A stretch of DNA of 64,000 bases, from contig CATOSD010000002.1 in the NCBI GenBank assembly GCA_951812395.1, positions 1,319,209 to 1,383,208 of the forward strand, read 5' to 3'. This DNA is from an uncultured Dehalococcoidia bacterium. GTDB lineage: Bacteria > Chloroflexota > Dehalococcoidia > Lucifugimonadales > CATOSD01. Under the pieces are notes generated by a model. That model worked only from the letters and a program-made list of their open reading frames with translations. It was not told the DNA's origin and did no database searches. A program made the position numbers and the translations under genes. Shown here piece by piece: positions 34,273 through 42,989 of the stretch. The stretch's first letter is position 1. Each line of letters begins with the position of its first letter.

Positions 34273-34506
34273 TTGGCTGAACTAAGACGCTCTGTGTCGC
34301 CTGCCGCGGCATGGTTCCTCTACTCCGAAAGCGGCATGCCGATGGGCCGCGTGTACAGGCTAACGGAGCCGGACGCGGTGCCCAGTCCCGGCGGGCGATT
34401 CGGGGCGGACCACGACGGCGGGACGCTGGAGGTGGTGAGCTTCGAGGAGCTGGCCAGCGCTTGCATTTTGAGGCGTTTCAGGGTGGTGGTGCGAGAGGCG
34501 GGCTGA
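34273..34506 (+). CDS. Small hypothetical protein
   Basis: A 77-residue protein I do not recognise (MAELRRSVSPAAAWFLYSES, ending RRFRVVVREAG). It uses a TTG start eight bases after GGAG and has a promoter-like TTGCCA/TATGAT pair just upstream, which argues for a real gene. No signal, membrane segment or metal motif. It ends six bases before the convergent LLM gene. Confidence 0.5.
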   Translation: MAELRRSVSPAAAWFLYSESGMPMGRVYRLTEPDAVPSPGGRFGADHDGGTLEVVSFEELASACILRRFRVVVREAG

Positions 34507-34512
34507 CCGCCC

Positions 34513-35442
34513 TCACTCCAGAGCCGGCGCGACCTTCTCGGCGAAGTGCTCAATGGTGCGGATGCAGTCGGCAGGGTCCGGCGTTCGGAAGTCGAACGTG
34601 AGCTGGTCGATGCCGATTTCACGGCAGCGCAGCGCGTCGTCGATGACCTCCCGCGTGGACGCGATGAGCGCGCCGCCCGTGCGCACTCCGCCGCTTTCCT
34701 CCAGTCCTAGATCCGTGAAGAAGAGGCTGCGCTTGAGCGAAATGGTGATGTCCACGACGTCGCGTCCCGCCTGCTCGGCGTAGTTGGCCAGCCGGGGGAG
34801 CATCGCCTCCACGAAGTCCGGCGTCTGCCGCGTGGGGTGCCAGGCGTCGCCGTACTTTGCGGTCCGTCGTAGCGCACGGCCCGTGTGGCCGCCGACCCAT
34901 ATCGGTATGTGGGGCTTCTGGACAGGCTTCGGATTCATCTGGATGCCATCGAAGTCGAAGAACCTGCCGTGGTACTCCGGCTCGTCCTCGGTCCACAGGC
35001 AGCGCATTACCTCCAGGCACTCGTCGCTCATCGGCCCACGGTCGGCGTAAGGCACCCGCAGCGTGTCGAACTCCTTCTCCAGCCAGCCCACACCCACACC
35101 GCAAATGACCCTTCCGTTGGTGAGCACGTCGAGCGACGAAAACATCTTCGCCTGTACTACCGGGTCGCGGTACGGCAGTATGATGACAGTCGAGCCAATT
35201 CGCACGCGTTCCGTCGCACCGGCGACGAACGACAGCACGGTCATCATCTCGTGGTAGGGTGCGTCGGCCGGACGCTGAAACGACCCGTCTAATGTGTACG
35301 GGTACTGGTTCGTGCCGGCGGTGGGCAGGATGATGTGGTCTCCCGACCAGATGGACTCGAAGCCCAACTCGTCGGCGCGCCTGGCGAACGTCAGCAGTGC
35401 CTGACCGTCAAGAGCGCCAGGCAGGTTGAATCCGAATTTCAT
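34513..35442 (-). CDS. LLM class F420-dependent oxidoreductase
   Basis: A 309-residue luciferase-like protein starting MKFGFNLPGALDGQALLTFARRADELGFESIWSGDHIILP. It also has VRIGSTVIILPYRDPVVQAKMFSSLDVLTNGRVICGVGVGW and MNPKPVQKPHIPIWVGGHTGRALRRTAKYGDAWHP. It is close in style to the LLM protein at 12.9 kb but not adjacent to any partner gene that would reveal a substrate. F420 use is inferred from the family branch. Confidence 0.9.
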   Translation of the reverse strand: MKFGFNLPGALDGQALLTFARRADELGFESIWSGDHIILPTAGTNQYPYTLDGSFQRPADAPYHEMMTVLSFVAGATERVRIGSTVIILPYRDPVVQAKMFSSLDVLTNGRVICGVGVGWLEKEFDTLRVPYADRGPMSDECLEVMRCLWTEDEPEYHGRFFDFDGIQMNPKPVQKPHIPIWVGGHTGRALRRTAKYGDAWHPTRQTPDFVEAMLPRLANYAEQAGRDVVDITISLKRSLFFTDLGLEESGGVRTGGALIASTREVIDDALRCREIGIDQLTFDFRTPDPADCIRTIEHFAEKVAPALE

Positions 35443-35470
35443 AGGTTTCTTCCCTCTGTTGTTCGCGGCG

Positions 35471-36526
35471 TTAGCCGCTCACCATCGGATAGACGTGGCG
35501 GCTGCGGGACATCTCGACGGGGATCTCACTGCCCGTCCAGTTCTCGCCACCGTCGGCGCTGGCGTAGAACTGCCCGTATCCGGCGCAGCAGAACACGTTG
35601 GAGGGCGCGACCCGGTCGATGGCGATCTGGAACATTCGGCTCGGCGGGGCGCCGCCAATGTCGATGCGTTCCCACGACTCGCCCACGTCGCGGCTGCGGA
35701 ACAGCGCGCCGGCTTCCTGCGTACCTTGTGGCGCGCCGCCGCCGCCCGCGCCCGCGGCGAGATACATCGTGCGAGGGTCGTCAGGAGCGACTATCAGCCC
35801 TCGGCAGTACGAACCGCCCGGGAACATCTCGCCGAATCGAACGTGCTCCCATCGGCCTCCGCGGTCTCTGCTGCGGAACATCGCAACCTGCGTGATGATG
35901 TAGACCACCCCGGGCGCAGCGGAGCTGACCTGGACGCCGTGCAGGTCCACTGTGTTGTTGCGGACGTACAGTCCGTCCGTGATTGAGTCCCAGCTCTCGC
36001 CGCCGTCCCTGCTGGCGAGCAGTCCGCCCACCTCGACCGCGGCGTACACGTCCGACGGGTCGGACGGGTCCGCGGCGATTCCGATTACGCGTTTGGCGAG
36101 CGGCTGCATGTAGGTCGTGACGTTGGGGTAGTGGACGCGCTCGGTGTTCATTTGCCGCCAGGTTTCGCCGCCGTCTACCGTGCGGTAGATGGAGCAGGGC
36201 TCGTAGCCGGCGAAGATCACATCAGGGTCGGATGGGTGAAACGCGAGCGACCAGACGTCCTGCCCATCCCTAGGCGATTCCAGCGCCTCCCAGTGTTCGC
36301 CTCTGTCGTCGGTGCGGTACACGCCATGCTGGGTGCCGGCGTACAAAACGGTCGGTTTGTCCGGATGCACGAGCAGCGCCCTCACCTGCGGCTGCGGCGG
36401 CAGTCCCTTCTCAGCGGGCTGCCATTCGCCGCCCAGGGCCATGCGGTATAGGCCGCCCTCGGCTATGTTCTCGCCCTCGCCCGCCAGCCCGACGTATACG
36501 TGCGTGGTGTGGCCGTTCGTGGTCAT
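35471..36526 (-). CDS. BNR-repeat (sialidase-like) beta-propeller protein
   Basis: The 351-residue protein is built from Asp-box repeats such as VYRTDDRGEHWEALESP, IYRTVDGGETWRQM, LASRDGGESWDSITDG, MFRSRDRGGRWEHV, LFRSRDVGESWERI and FYASADGGENWTG. This gives one propeller with no extra domains or signal peptide. It resembles a single-propeller version of the large protein at the window's left end. It is transcribed in the same direction as the LLM gene 28 bases away and may share a transcript. No catalytic sialidase Arg triad could be assigned. Confidence 0.82.
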   Translation of the reverse strand: MTTNGHTTHVYVGLAGEGENIAEGGLYRMALGGEWQPAEKGLPPQPQVRALLVHPDKPTVLYAGTQHGVYRTDDRGEHWEALESPRDGQDVWSLAFHPSDPDVIFAGYEPCSIYRTVDGGETWRQMNTERVHYPNVTTYMQPLAKRVIGIAADPSDPSDVYAAVEVGGLLASRDGGESWDSITDGLYVRNNTVDLHGVQVSSAAPGVVYIITQVAMFRSRDRGGRWEHVRFGEMFPGGSYCRGLIVAPDDPRTMYLAAGAGGGGAPQGTQEAGALFRSRDVGESWERIDIGGAPPSRMFQIAIDRVAPSNVFCCAGYGQFYASADGGENWTGSEIPVEMSRSRHVYPMVSG

Positions 36527-36552
36527 AGTCTTGCCCTCCTATCCTGGGGTAT

Positions 36553-36917
36553 CTAGCTCGCGAGAGGGTCCACCACCGTGAGTTCGCTAACCCAGCGGAA
36601 GTCTCGCACGTTGCGTGTTGCCAGCGGCAGGTCGGGAACCAAGGTTGTGGCGGCGATGATAGAGTCCCCAGACTCATTCGGCGTTGCTGGCGGAGATAGA
36701 CTGCCCGCCTTGCGATCACACAGGTCAGGTCAAGAACCGCAACTGCGTGGAAGAAGCTCTCACAGAAACTCTCTTGCCTCTCGTCCAGACCCTGGTATCC
36801 AAGTACTTCGATGTAGGTCACAAACGAAACGGCCGCCTCTGGGTCGTCAATCAATCGACTCATTTCGTCCGTTTGGGTTGTTGCAGCGTAGATTACGATG
36901 TTGCTGTCGAGCAGCAT
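36553..36917 (-). pseudogene. VapC-type PIN-domain toxin, frameshifted
   Basis: The reading starts MLLDSNIVIYAATTQ with the first PIN Asp and continues to RRMSLG. It should then go on as DSIIAATTLVPDLPLATRNVRDF to VVDPLAS, but that part lies in another frame. Adding one G to the run of four at 36666-36669 (C on the + strand) restores a complete ~120-residue PIN ribonuclease with its acidic residues. It is therefore either inactivated or a sequencing error. It lies three bases after its probable antitoxin gene. Confidence 0.82.
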
Positions 36918-36920
36918 CGG

Positions 36921-37178
36921 CTAGTCACGTCCTGGGAGTGGCCGATCTTTCCGGATTTCCCTTTGCCACGCCACGGGATCCTCGATGTCGGAGAAGGCTC
37001 CCGACTCAGCAAGTGCGCGCAGCGCTGCCACAGCCTTCTTGTTGTCCACTGGATAGGGCGCCTGGTCCTCCGAGATGACGATTTTCACTTCAATCTGCCT
37101 ATCTGGGTCTATGTCGGGATGAGTACCCATCCACTCCAGCCGTCCCTTGTAGAGAACGGCCATGTACGTTCGTTCCAT
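36921..37178 (-). CDS. Type II antitoxin partner of the PIN toxin
   Basis: An 85-residue protein, MERTYMAVLYKGRLEWMGTHP to SGAFSDIEDPVAWQREIRKD. The C-terminal 'SDIEDPVAWQREIRxDRPLPGRD' tail is recurrent in VapB-like antitoxins found before PIN toxins. The ATG has AAGGAG upstream. The longer open frame to 37460 is shadow of the neighbouring gene. The toxin gene follows after three bases, so they form one cassette even though the toxin is broken. Confidence 0.78.
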   Translation of the reverse strand: MERTYMAVLYKGRLEWMGTHPDIDPDRQIEVKIVISEDQAPYPVDNKKAVAALRALAESGAFSDIEDPVAWQREIRKDRPLPGRD

Positions 37179-37267
37179 GACAGTGTCTCCTTGGATCTTG
37201 TTTTCCCGATGGCCGCGCAACTCAAGTAGACTGGGCGTGCCCTCTCGATTGTCGTCTGGGTCGCCAC

Positions 37268-38455
37268 CTAGTCTGCGGGGACCGGCTCGGCGACCTGGGA
37301 CGTGAATGCCGGCATGACCTCTTCGGCGAAGCGCTGCATCTGCTCCAGTATGACTGCCTGAGGCGTGCCCACTGGTTGGCTGACGCTGATGCGGTCGGCG
37401 CCCGGGTACAGTTCCTGTATCCGCATGAGCTTCTCCACGATGAGTTCGGGCGGGCCGCACAGGAAACCCCCAGCCTCGACGGCGCTCTCCAGCGTCGGAA
37501 GGCCCGCGGTCGGCGCTTTGGCCGGGTCGCTCATGTCCTCGATCTGCTGGTCGGTGAGCGCCCGCACAAGCCGCAGCGGGCCGAACATCTTGAGGTTCTC
37601 CTCGAAGTACCCGGCTGCTTCCTTGATAGCCTGCTCCTGGGTCTCGGCGATGTAGAAGTGGAAACCAAAGCTAAGCCCCTCGCCCAGCTCTGCGTCGCGC
37701 CCTGCGCGGTGCTGGGCCGCCTGGAACGCCTCAATAACCTGGTTCATAGCGCCGCCCTCGGCTACGCCGCCACCGATGACCCCCTGAATGCCGTGCTTCG
37801 CCATGAAGTCCAGTGCCCGCTGCGTCGCGCTCTGAATCGGCTGCCAGCACTCCACCGGCAATCGGACGGGCCTGGGCACCAGTGTGATCTCTTCAAGTTG
37901 GTATCCGCGATACGGCACCGACGGCGGTATGGTGTAGTTCTTGCCCTTGTGGCTGAAGGACGGCTCGTTGAATGCCTTGAAGATGATCTCGACCTGCTCT
38001 TCGAACAGGTCGCGGTTCCCCGGCTGGTCCAGCAGCGGCGCGTCGAACGTCTCCACCTCGCGAGTGTGGTAGCCGCGCCCCACTCCGAATGTAACGCGCC
38101 CGCCGGTTAGGACGTCTGCGGTGGCGTAGTCTTCGGCGAGCCTGAGCGGATGCCACATTGGGGCGATGTTGAAACCACAGCCCAGCTGGATCCTCTCGGT
38201 CACATGGGCCAGGTGAACGGCGAGCATCAAGATATTGGGGATACACTCGTAGCCCTCGGGTTGGAAATGGTGCTCGGCCAGCCAGAGTGTGTCGTAGCCG
38301 GAGCTGTCCATCAGCTTGGCGATCGCCTCCGTCTTGTCGAAGACCGTCACGAGGTGTTCGTTCGGAAACATCCGGTCATTCACTGCCGTCCCGCGGTATC
38401 CGACGTCCGTCATGTCCACGTGTCCAGCGTACAGGCTATCGAACTTGCTGATCAT
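37268..38455 (-). CDS. LLM class flavin/F420-dependent oxidoreductase (long form)
   Basis: A 395-residue luciferase-like protein. SGYDTLWLAEHHFQPEGYECIPNILMLAVHLAHVTERIQLGCGFNI and HPLRLAEDYATADVLTGGRVTFGVGRGYHTREVE are typical of bacterial luciferase-type enzymes, and the length matches the longer branch rather than the ~300-residue F420 branch. It is the third LLM gene in the window. Neighbours give no substrate. A composite palindromic repeat lies in the gap upstream. Confidence 0.88.
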   Translation of the reverse strand: MISKFDSLYAGHVDMTDVGYRGTAVNDRMFPNEHLVTVFDKTEAIAKLMDSSGYDTLWLAEHHFQPEGYECIPNILMLAVHLAHVTERIQLGCGFNIAPMWHPLRLAEDYATADVLTGGRVTFGVGRGYHTREVETFDAPLLDQPGNRDLFEEQVEIIFKAFNEPSFSHKGKNYTIPPSVPYRGYQLEEITLVPRPVRLPVECWQPIQSATQRALDFMAKHGIQGVIGGGVAEGGAMNQVIEAFQAAQHRAGRDAELGEGLSFGFHFYIAETQEQAIKEAAGYFEENLKMFGPLRLVRALTDQQIEDMSDPAKAPTAGLPTLESAVEAGGFLCGPPELIVEKLMRIQELYPGADRISVSQPVGTPQAVILEQMQRFAEEVMPAFTSQVAEPVPAD

Positions 38456-38502
38456 GTCGTCGCTCCTTTAAGGGTTTGTCCAAATACGGTTCGCTGGTAG
38501 CC

Positions 38503-38620
38503 TCATCTCCCTCGACGGGAGAGGATTGAGAGCCTACCCTGAGCTTGCCGAATGGGTGAGGGTGAAAGTATCGGCGCGACTCCCCCTCATCCTATCCCTC
38601 TCCCGCTAGGGGAGAAGGGA
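38503..38620. repeat. Cluster of short intergenic palindromic repeats
   Basis: CATCTCCCTCGACGGGAGAGG, then CCTACCCTGAGCTTGCCGAA, then CCCTCATCCTATCCCTCTCC and GCTAGGGGAGAAGGGA. These match the repeat family between other genes and fill most of the gap between the LLM and ThDP-binding genes. Confidence 0.65.
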
Positions 38621-38634
38621 CTTCCGAAACACGC

Positions 38635-39132
38635 CTACACGTACTCCGCGCCCATCAGGCACGCGACCGGCCGATTGGTGCGCTCCGCCTCCTCGAAAGA
38701 GAGCGAAAGCCGCCCGACGTCGTCGTCCGTCTCCACCAGGAAGTAGTTGATGCCCCAGGCGTTCAGCGTCGGCTCCGTTATTCTGCCGGCGGAATCGGGA
38801 GTCCCGCCGTGGCGGGTCCAGCCGCGGTATCCCACGATTATCACGACAGGCAGGTTCACGTCGACGCCAAGTCCGCGGATCGAGTCGCCCGCCTCGAACA
38901 GCCCGGTGTTCTGTATCAGCACGACGGGCCGCTTGCCGCCCACCCACAGTCCGGCCGCTATCGCGAGCGTCTCCCCTTCCCGGCAAACCGGCACAAGTCG
39001 CAACGACTCCTCCGCCTGCATTTGCTCGTACAGGTAGTTGGTCTCGCTGTCCGGCAGGCACACCACGTGCGAAACGCCATTCTTGGTCAGTTCTTCGATG
39101 ATTGGCCGTGGAGTCAACGCGGGTTCTAGCAT
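38635..39132 (-). CDS. Thiamine diphosphate-binding protein, sulfopyruvate/phosphonopyruvate decarboxylase alpha-like
   Basis: A 165-residue protein equal to the N-terminal (Pyr) domain of ThDP decarboxylases, as in the separate alpha subunit ComD of sulfopyruvate decarboxylase. Key parts are VSHVVCLPDSETNYLYEQM, PVCREGETLAIAAGLWVGGKRPVVLIQNTGLFEAGDSI (with the cofactor-activating Glu) and NLPVVIIVGYRGWTRHG. The matching beta (PP) subunit gene is not adjacent, so an active enzyme would need a partner elsewhere. The ATG at 39132 with AAAGGTG upstream was preferred over an in-frame GTG at 39144. Confidence 0.82.
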   Translation of the reverse strand: MLEPALTPRPIIEELTKNGVSHVVCLPDSETNYLYEQMQAEESLRLVPVCREGETLAIAAGLWVGGKRPVVLIQNTGLFEAGDSIRGLGVDVNLPVVIIVGYRGWTRHGGTPDSAGRITEPTLNAWGINYFLVETDDDVGRLSLSFEEAERTNRPVACLMGAEYV

Positions 39133-39511
39133 TGGGAACGTCACCTTTCGCCGACTGCCGTCGGGGGGAACCTGTTGGGCCGATTATATGCGCCACGCAA
39201 GAGAGGGTCAACATCGCGGACGCCGCCGACCCCCAGGTCAGTCGATTCGTGCGCAGCTTTGGGGGCGAATCGGCCCGATTCTGAAAGCGGGGTGTGAAAC
39301 ACGGATAATCTCAATTGCCCGTGACAAGGTCACCACAAGGGTTGTTGCCTTGTGTTCATGGCCATAACATAGGAATCATAGCTGTAGTGTCGAGCCGGCA
39401 AGAAGACCTTTGTTCCACCCACAGGACGGGAGCCACCCGTTCCGACATGTCGATGCGACACTCTACGATTTAGCGCGAGCGGCGCCCACCGCTCGGATCT
39501 GGAGGTATTAT
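39133..39511. other. Gene-free divergent region
   Basis: No supported gene lies here between the ThDP-binding gene (-) and the zinc-ribbon gene (+). It is less GC-rich than its surroundings around 39295-39400. Promoters for both sides are expected, but none was clear enough to call. Confidence 0.45.
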
Positions 39512-39655
39512 ATGCAGGCCTATTGTCTCAAGTGCCGTGACCACCGTGACATCAGCGACGCCGAGCAAGTCGAACTTAAGAACGGAAGGCCCGCCACACG
39601 GGGCAAGTGTTCCGTATGCACGGCGACGGTGTTCAGAATTGGGAAGGTGGCCTAG
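39512..39655 (+). CDS. Small zinc-ribbon protein (DUF5679-like)
   Basis: A 47-residue protein, MQAYCLKCRDHRDISDAEQV to RGKCSVCTATVFRIGK. Its CxxC-x(n)-CxxC zinc ribbon matches DUF5679, a short domain also found fused to topoisomerases in some bacteria. The ATG is preceded by a perfect GGAGGT seven bases away. A longer open frame exists but lacks similarity. The stand-alone role is unknown. A bidirectional terminator-like hairpin follows. Confidence 0.78.
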   Translation: MQAYCLKCRDHRDISDAEQVELKNGRPATRGKCSVCTATVFRIGKVA

Positions 39656-39780
39656 CACCGGACCGGGCGTACCGCCTACCGGCAGCAAACAGCGGCGTTA
39701 GCGCCGGTGAGCCGCATGGGTGTGCGCCCGCGCAGTTGGAAAATCCCGGCGCACTAAGCGCCAGTTCTGAATCGCGGACA

Positions 39781-39838
39781 GACAAAGAGGCGAACCATGG
39801 TAGCCCTTGCAGGGGCAACCGGTTCGCCTCTTGTTGTC
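39781..39838. terminator. Long hairpin between convergent genes
   Basis: AGAGGCGAACC (about 39786-39796) pairs with GGTTCGCCTCT (39821-39831), extended by GACAA / TTGTC. It sits between the zinc-ribbon gene and the convergent cupin gene and probably ends transcription in both directions. Confidence 0.7.
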
Positions 39839-39851
39839 GGTTGGGTTTACG

Positions 39852-40391
39852 TTAGACGGGTGTAACCGCCCCGGAGTCGAGTGCAATAGTGCTCTCGCGG
39901 CCGCCTTCGCCTCCCATGAGGATCACCACGCAGGAAGGCTCGCCACCCTCTGCCCACTGCCTGTGGATGTTGCGGGGCGCGTCGTACCAGTAGCCAATGT
40001 CGCCCCGCTCGATGTGGTGATCGGTCAGCACCTGCAGGTCCGCCTTATCGGGGTCGCTTCCGTCGTCGACCCTCGTCCACACCGTGAACCTCTCCTTGCC
40101 CGAAATGCCGCACTCGAGGCCCCACCTGTGGTGGGCGTGAACCGGCGTCGGCTCGTCGGATGCGAAGCGCGCGACCACCAGGCGGAAGCGCTTGTCGGGG
40201 TCCACGTGCAGGATGCGCCCTGCCAGCCCTGAGCTCCCCGGGCTGGCCTCGCCCTGCACGGTTAGGTCGCCACCCTCGGCCACCAGCCGCTGAAGCTTGG
40301 GCCCCAGAGACCAGCTCGTCTCCATCGACACGCCCTGCTCGTTCAGAGCTCTGTCCACGTCAGACACGAAATTGGCTACTGAATATGCCAT
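39852..40391 (-). CDS. Cupin-fold protein (cysteine dioxygenase-like)
   Basis: A 179-residue single cupin. TPVHAHHRWGLECGISGKERFTVW supplies the His-x-His metal ligands and the conserved strand, and ERGDIGYWYDAPRNIHRQW carries the third His. The ATG at 40391 with AAGGAG upstream was chosen over the longer frame. It probably binds iron or another metal and may be a dioxygenase; the substrate is not evident. It stands alone, divergent from the riboswitch-led methionine island. Confidence 0.75.
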   Translation of the reverse strand: MAYSVANFVSDVDRALNEQGVSMETSWSLGPKLQRLVAEGGDLTVQGEASPGSSGLAGRILHVDPDKRFRLVVARFASDEPTPVHAHHRWGLECGISGKERFTVWTRVDDGSDPDKADLQVLTDHHIERGDIGYWYDAPRNIHRQWAEGGEPSCVVILMGGEGGRESTIALDSGAVTPV

Positions 40392-40578
40392 AGAATCTTG
40401 CTCCTTCCCAGCTAATTCCACGTTGGCGGGGCGCACTGATTGCGCCCCGCATGTGCCGTCGCCAATTGTACAACATATCCCGGCAAGGCGTGGCCGCAGA
40501 CACTAAAGCCAGAAACCTGGCCTACTCTGCCAGCGTCGTCGGATAGCTGTCGTTTCGGCGCTCAAGAATTCGCATTCC

Positions 40579-40606
40579 TTGACACCACGACTCGCGCCAT
40601 GATAAC
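40579..40606 (+). promoter_or_regulatory. Sigma70-type promoter upstream of the SAM riboswitch
   Basis: TTGACA (40579-40584) and GATAAC (40601-40606), 16 bases apart, lie about 27 bases before the riboswitch. Confidence 0.65.
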
Positions 40607-40632
40607 ATCGCCGTCAAATCGAATAGCTGCAG

Positions 40633-40751
40633 CTCTTATCACGAGAGGCGGAGGGATCGGCCCAGTGATGCCCGGCAACCGGTTTTTTGGCCCTGACGGC
40701 CTTCAACGCGGTGCCAAGTCCGACGAGCGCGGAGCGCTCGAAAGATGAGAG
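40633..40751 (+). ncRNA. SAM-I (S-box) riboswitch
   Basis: The conserved S-box parts appear in order: CTCTTATCACGAGAGGCGGA, GGGATCGGCCC, GTGATGCCCGGCAACC, GGTGCCAAGTCC, and closing AAAGATGAGAG pairing with the first strand (P1). Binding of S-adenosylmethionine would turn off the downstream genes, in keeping with mtnA, mtnP, ahcY and metK following. Confidence 0.96.
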
Positions 40752-40765
40752 TTTCCTTTCAGGTG

Positions 40766-40801
40766 AGAGCTTCCCCACGCAAACGGAGAAGCTCTTTTTT
40801 T
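40766..40801 (+). terminator. Riboswitch expression-platform terminator
   Basis: AGAGCTTC (40766-40773) pairs with GAAGCTCT (40788-40795), followed by a run of seven T. Its position directly after the S-box suggests SAM-induced early termination. Confidence 0.9.
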
Positions 40802-40958
40802 GTTGCAGGAAGTCTGCCTTGGCCCGCCCTTACGGCGTGCCCGCCCGTCTGCTCTTGGACGACTCCTCGTCTCCCGTGTATCGGCATTCGCACCAAAAGA
40901 GGATAACGACGCCCGTCCGCGCCCGTTCACAGGCGATGGCGGGTCGCAGGACCGCAAG

Positions 40959-42008
40959 TTGGACCACGACCTAACCGAGTTTCGCCCTATCAGCTGGCAG
41001 GATGACGCCAGCGTTACCCTGATAGATCAGACGCGCCTCCCACTCGAAGAGGCGTGGCTGCGATTCGATGACTACCGGGGACTTGTCGGCGCCATTAGGG
41101 AGATGCGCGTCCGCGGCGCGCCGGCGATCGGCATCGCGGGCGCCTACGCCGTGGCCCTCGCGGCAGTGGAATGCGAGCGGCAAGGCGCAGAAGACCTTGA
41201 GGGCGCGCTGGACGCCGCCGCGAGAGAGATTCGCGCGGCTCGCCCCACTGCGGGTAACCTTGCCTGGGCAGTGGACAGAATGCTGGAGCGCGCCCTCCTT
41301 TCTGGAGGCGCCTGCGCCCTCGTCAGCGAGGCGAAGCGAATCCACGAGGAGGACGTTGTCGCCAACCGCGACATCGGACGCTACGGAGCTGAGTTGCTCG
41401 ACACCGGCGCGTCGGTGCTGACGCACTGCAACACCGGCGCCCTTGCGACCGGCGGGTACGGGACCGCGCTGGGGGTGGTGCGGTCCGCGTGGTCACAGGG
41501 CAAGCTCTCCACGGTGTACGCCACTGAGACCAGGCCTCTGCTCCAGGGTGCGCGCCTCACCGCGTGGGAGCTTGACCGCGCCGGCATCCCGTTCACGCTC
41601 ATTCCCGACTCTGCCGCCGCCTATCTTATGCGCCTCGGCTCAGTCGGCGCGATAATCGTGGGCGCGGACCGCATCGCCGCCAATGGCGACGTCGCCAACA
41701 AGATAGGAACGTACGGACTTGCTGTGCTCGCCAGGGAACACGGCCTGCCCTTCTACGTCGCCGCGCCGACCAGCACGATCGACTTGGACGTTGACAGCGG
41801 CGTGGGCATCCCGCTGGAGCACCGCCCGACGGACGAGGTGACCAGTGTCGCCGGCGTGCCCATCACCGTCCAGGGAGCACAGGCGCTCAACACCGCTTTC
41901 GACGTCACGCCTGCCGAGTGTGTCAGCGCCATCATCACCGAACGCGGCGTTCTCCGCGGGCCGTACCACCGGTCGCTCGAGAGCCTGTTGGAGGCGGCCC
42001 ATGCCTAA
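40959..42008 (+). CDS. mtnA: S-methyl-5-thioribose-1-phosphate isomerase
   Basis: The 349-residue enzyme converts methylthioribose-1-phosphate to methylthioribulose-1-phosphate. Family motifs are IREMRVRGAPAIGIAGAYAVAL, ASVLTHCNTGALATGGYGTALGV, ATETRPLLQGARLTAWEL, GADRIAANGDVANKIGTYGLA and APTSTIDLD, with the catalytic Cys (HCNTG) and Asp (GADRIAANGD). The TTG at 40959 gives normal length; the longer open frame begins inside the riboswitch terminator and cannot be right. The gene is under the SAM-I riboswitch and 29 bases from mtnP. Confidence 0.92.
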   Translation: MDHDLTEFRPISWQDDASVTLIDQTRLPLEEAWLRFDDYRGLVGAIREMRVRGAPAIGIAGAYAVALAAVECERQGAEDLEGALDAAAREIRAARPTAGNLAWAVDRMLERALLSGGACALVSEAKRIHEEDVVANRDIGRYGAELLDTGASVLTHCNTGALATGGYGTALGVVRSAWSQGKLSTVYATETRPLLQGARLTAWELDRAGIPFTLIPDSAAAYLMRLGSVGAIIVGADRIAANGDVANKIGTYGLAVLAREHGLPFYVAAPTSTIDLDVDSGVGIPLEHRPTDEVTSVAGVPITVQGAQALNTAFDVTPAECVSAIITERGVLRGPYHRSLESLLEAAHA

Positions 42009-42037
42009 CGCGCAACAGGTGTCTTGGGAGGTGGGCC

Positions 42038-42898
42038 TTGGCTGAGGCGACCATCGCCTTCATAGGAGGCTCCGGCCTCTACGACCTAGCGGAGCTTTCG
42101 GACCGTAGCGAGATCGAGGTGGACACGCCATTCGGACCGCCGAGCGATGCTATCGTCCTTGGATCCCTTGGGGACGTGCCAGTCGCCTTCCTGCCCCGCC
42201 ATGGCCGCGGCCACCGCATCTCCCCCACCGAGCTTCCCTCACGCGCCAACATCTACGCGCTGAAGTCGCTTGGAGTCGAGCGGATTGTTTCGGTCAGCGC
42301 AGTCGGCAGCCTGAAAGAGAGCATCCACCCGCTCGATATGGTAGTGCCCGACCAACTAATCGATCGCACCAAGTCGCGCCCCGCGACTTTCTTCGATACG
42401 GGGCTTGTGGGCCACATAGCGTTCGCCGATCCGTTCTGCCCAGACCTGAGCCGTGAGTTGGCCGAGGCCGCCTCCGGCCGGGGAGCGGCCACGCACGAAG
42501 GCGGCGTGTGCGTGGTGATCGAGGGACCTCAGTTCTCCACCCGCGCGGAGTCCCGGCTCTACCAGTCGTGGGACGCGGACATTATCGGCATGACCGCGCT
42601 ACCGGAGGCGAAACTGGCTCGCGAGGCCGAAATCTGCTACGCCACGCTCGCTTGTGTTACGGATTACGACACCTGGCACGTCAGCGAAGAGGACGTGACC
42701 GTTGAGATCGTGATCGCGAACCTGCATCGAAACGTGTCGCTGGCCCGGGCGGTCATCCGCGCCATTGCGCCCGTTGCGGAAAAGGAGCGCGACTGCGATT
42801 GTGTTTCCGCCGCCGCGAACGCCATTGTGACCGCGCGCGCCAGCGTACCGGAGGACGCCGTTCGGCGGCTTGGCGTCCTGTTCGAGAAGTACGTGTGA
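42038..42898 (+). CDS. mtnP: S-methyl-5'-thioadenosine phosphorylase
   Basis: The 286-residue phosphorylase splits methylthioadenosine into adenine and methylthioribose-1-phosphate, the mtnA substrate. Features are IAFIGGSGLYDL, FLPRHGRGHRISPTELPSRANIYALKSLGV, VSVSAVGSLKE, IEGPQFSTRAESRLYQ and IGMTALPEAKLAREAEICYATLACVTDYD. Start is TTG behind a perfect GGGAGGTG. It lies between mtnA and a rhodanese gene. Later salvage enzymes (mtnBCD or mtnW/X) are not in the window, so the pathway may stop or branch at methylthioribulose-1-phosphate here. Confidence 0.93.
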   Translation: MAEATIAFIGGSGLYDLAELSDRSEIEVDTPFGPPSDAIVLGSLGDVPVAFLPRHGRGHRISPTELPSRANIYALKSLGVERIVSVSAVGSLKESIHPLDMVVPDQLIDRTKSRPATFFDTGLVGHIAFADPFCPDLSRELAEAASGRGAATHEGGVCVVIEGPQFSTRAESRLYQSWDADIIGMTALPEAKLAREAEICYATLACVTDYDTWHVSEEDVTVEIVIANLHRNVSLARAVIRAIAPVAEKERDCDCVSAAANAIVTARASVPEDAVRRLGVLFEKYV

Positions 42899-42989
42899 AA
42901 CGGCCCGCCCGACCCTCCGACGAGCGGAGGCGGGGCGCCAATAGAGAGGCAATACAAGGCAGATAGCACCATGTTGGAGGATTCCGAAG

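Noticed and set aside
36921..37460. Long form of the antitoxin starting at 37460
   Set aside because: The first 94 codons overlap the end of the LLM gene in another frame; the ATG at 37178 has a ribosome binding site and fits the family.
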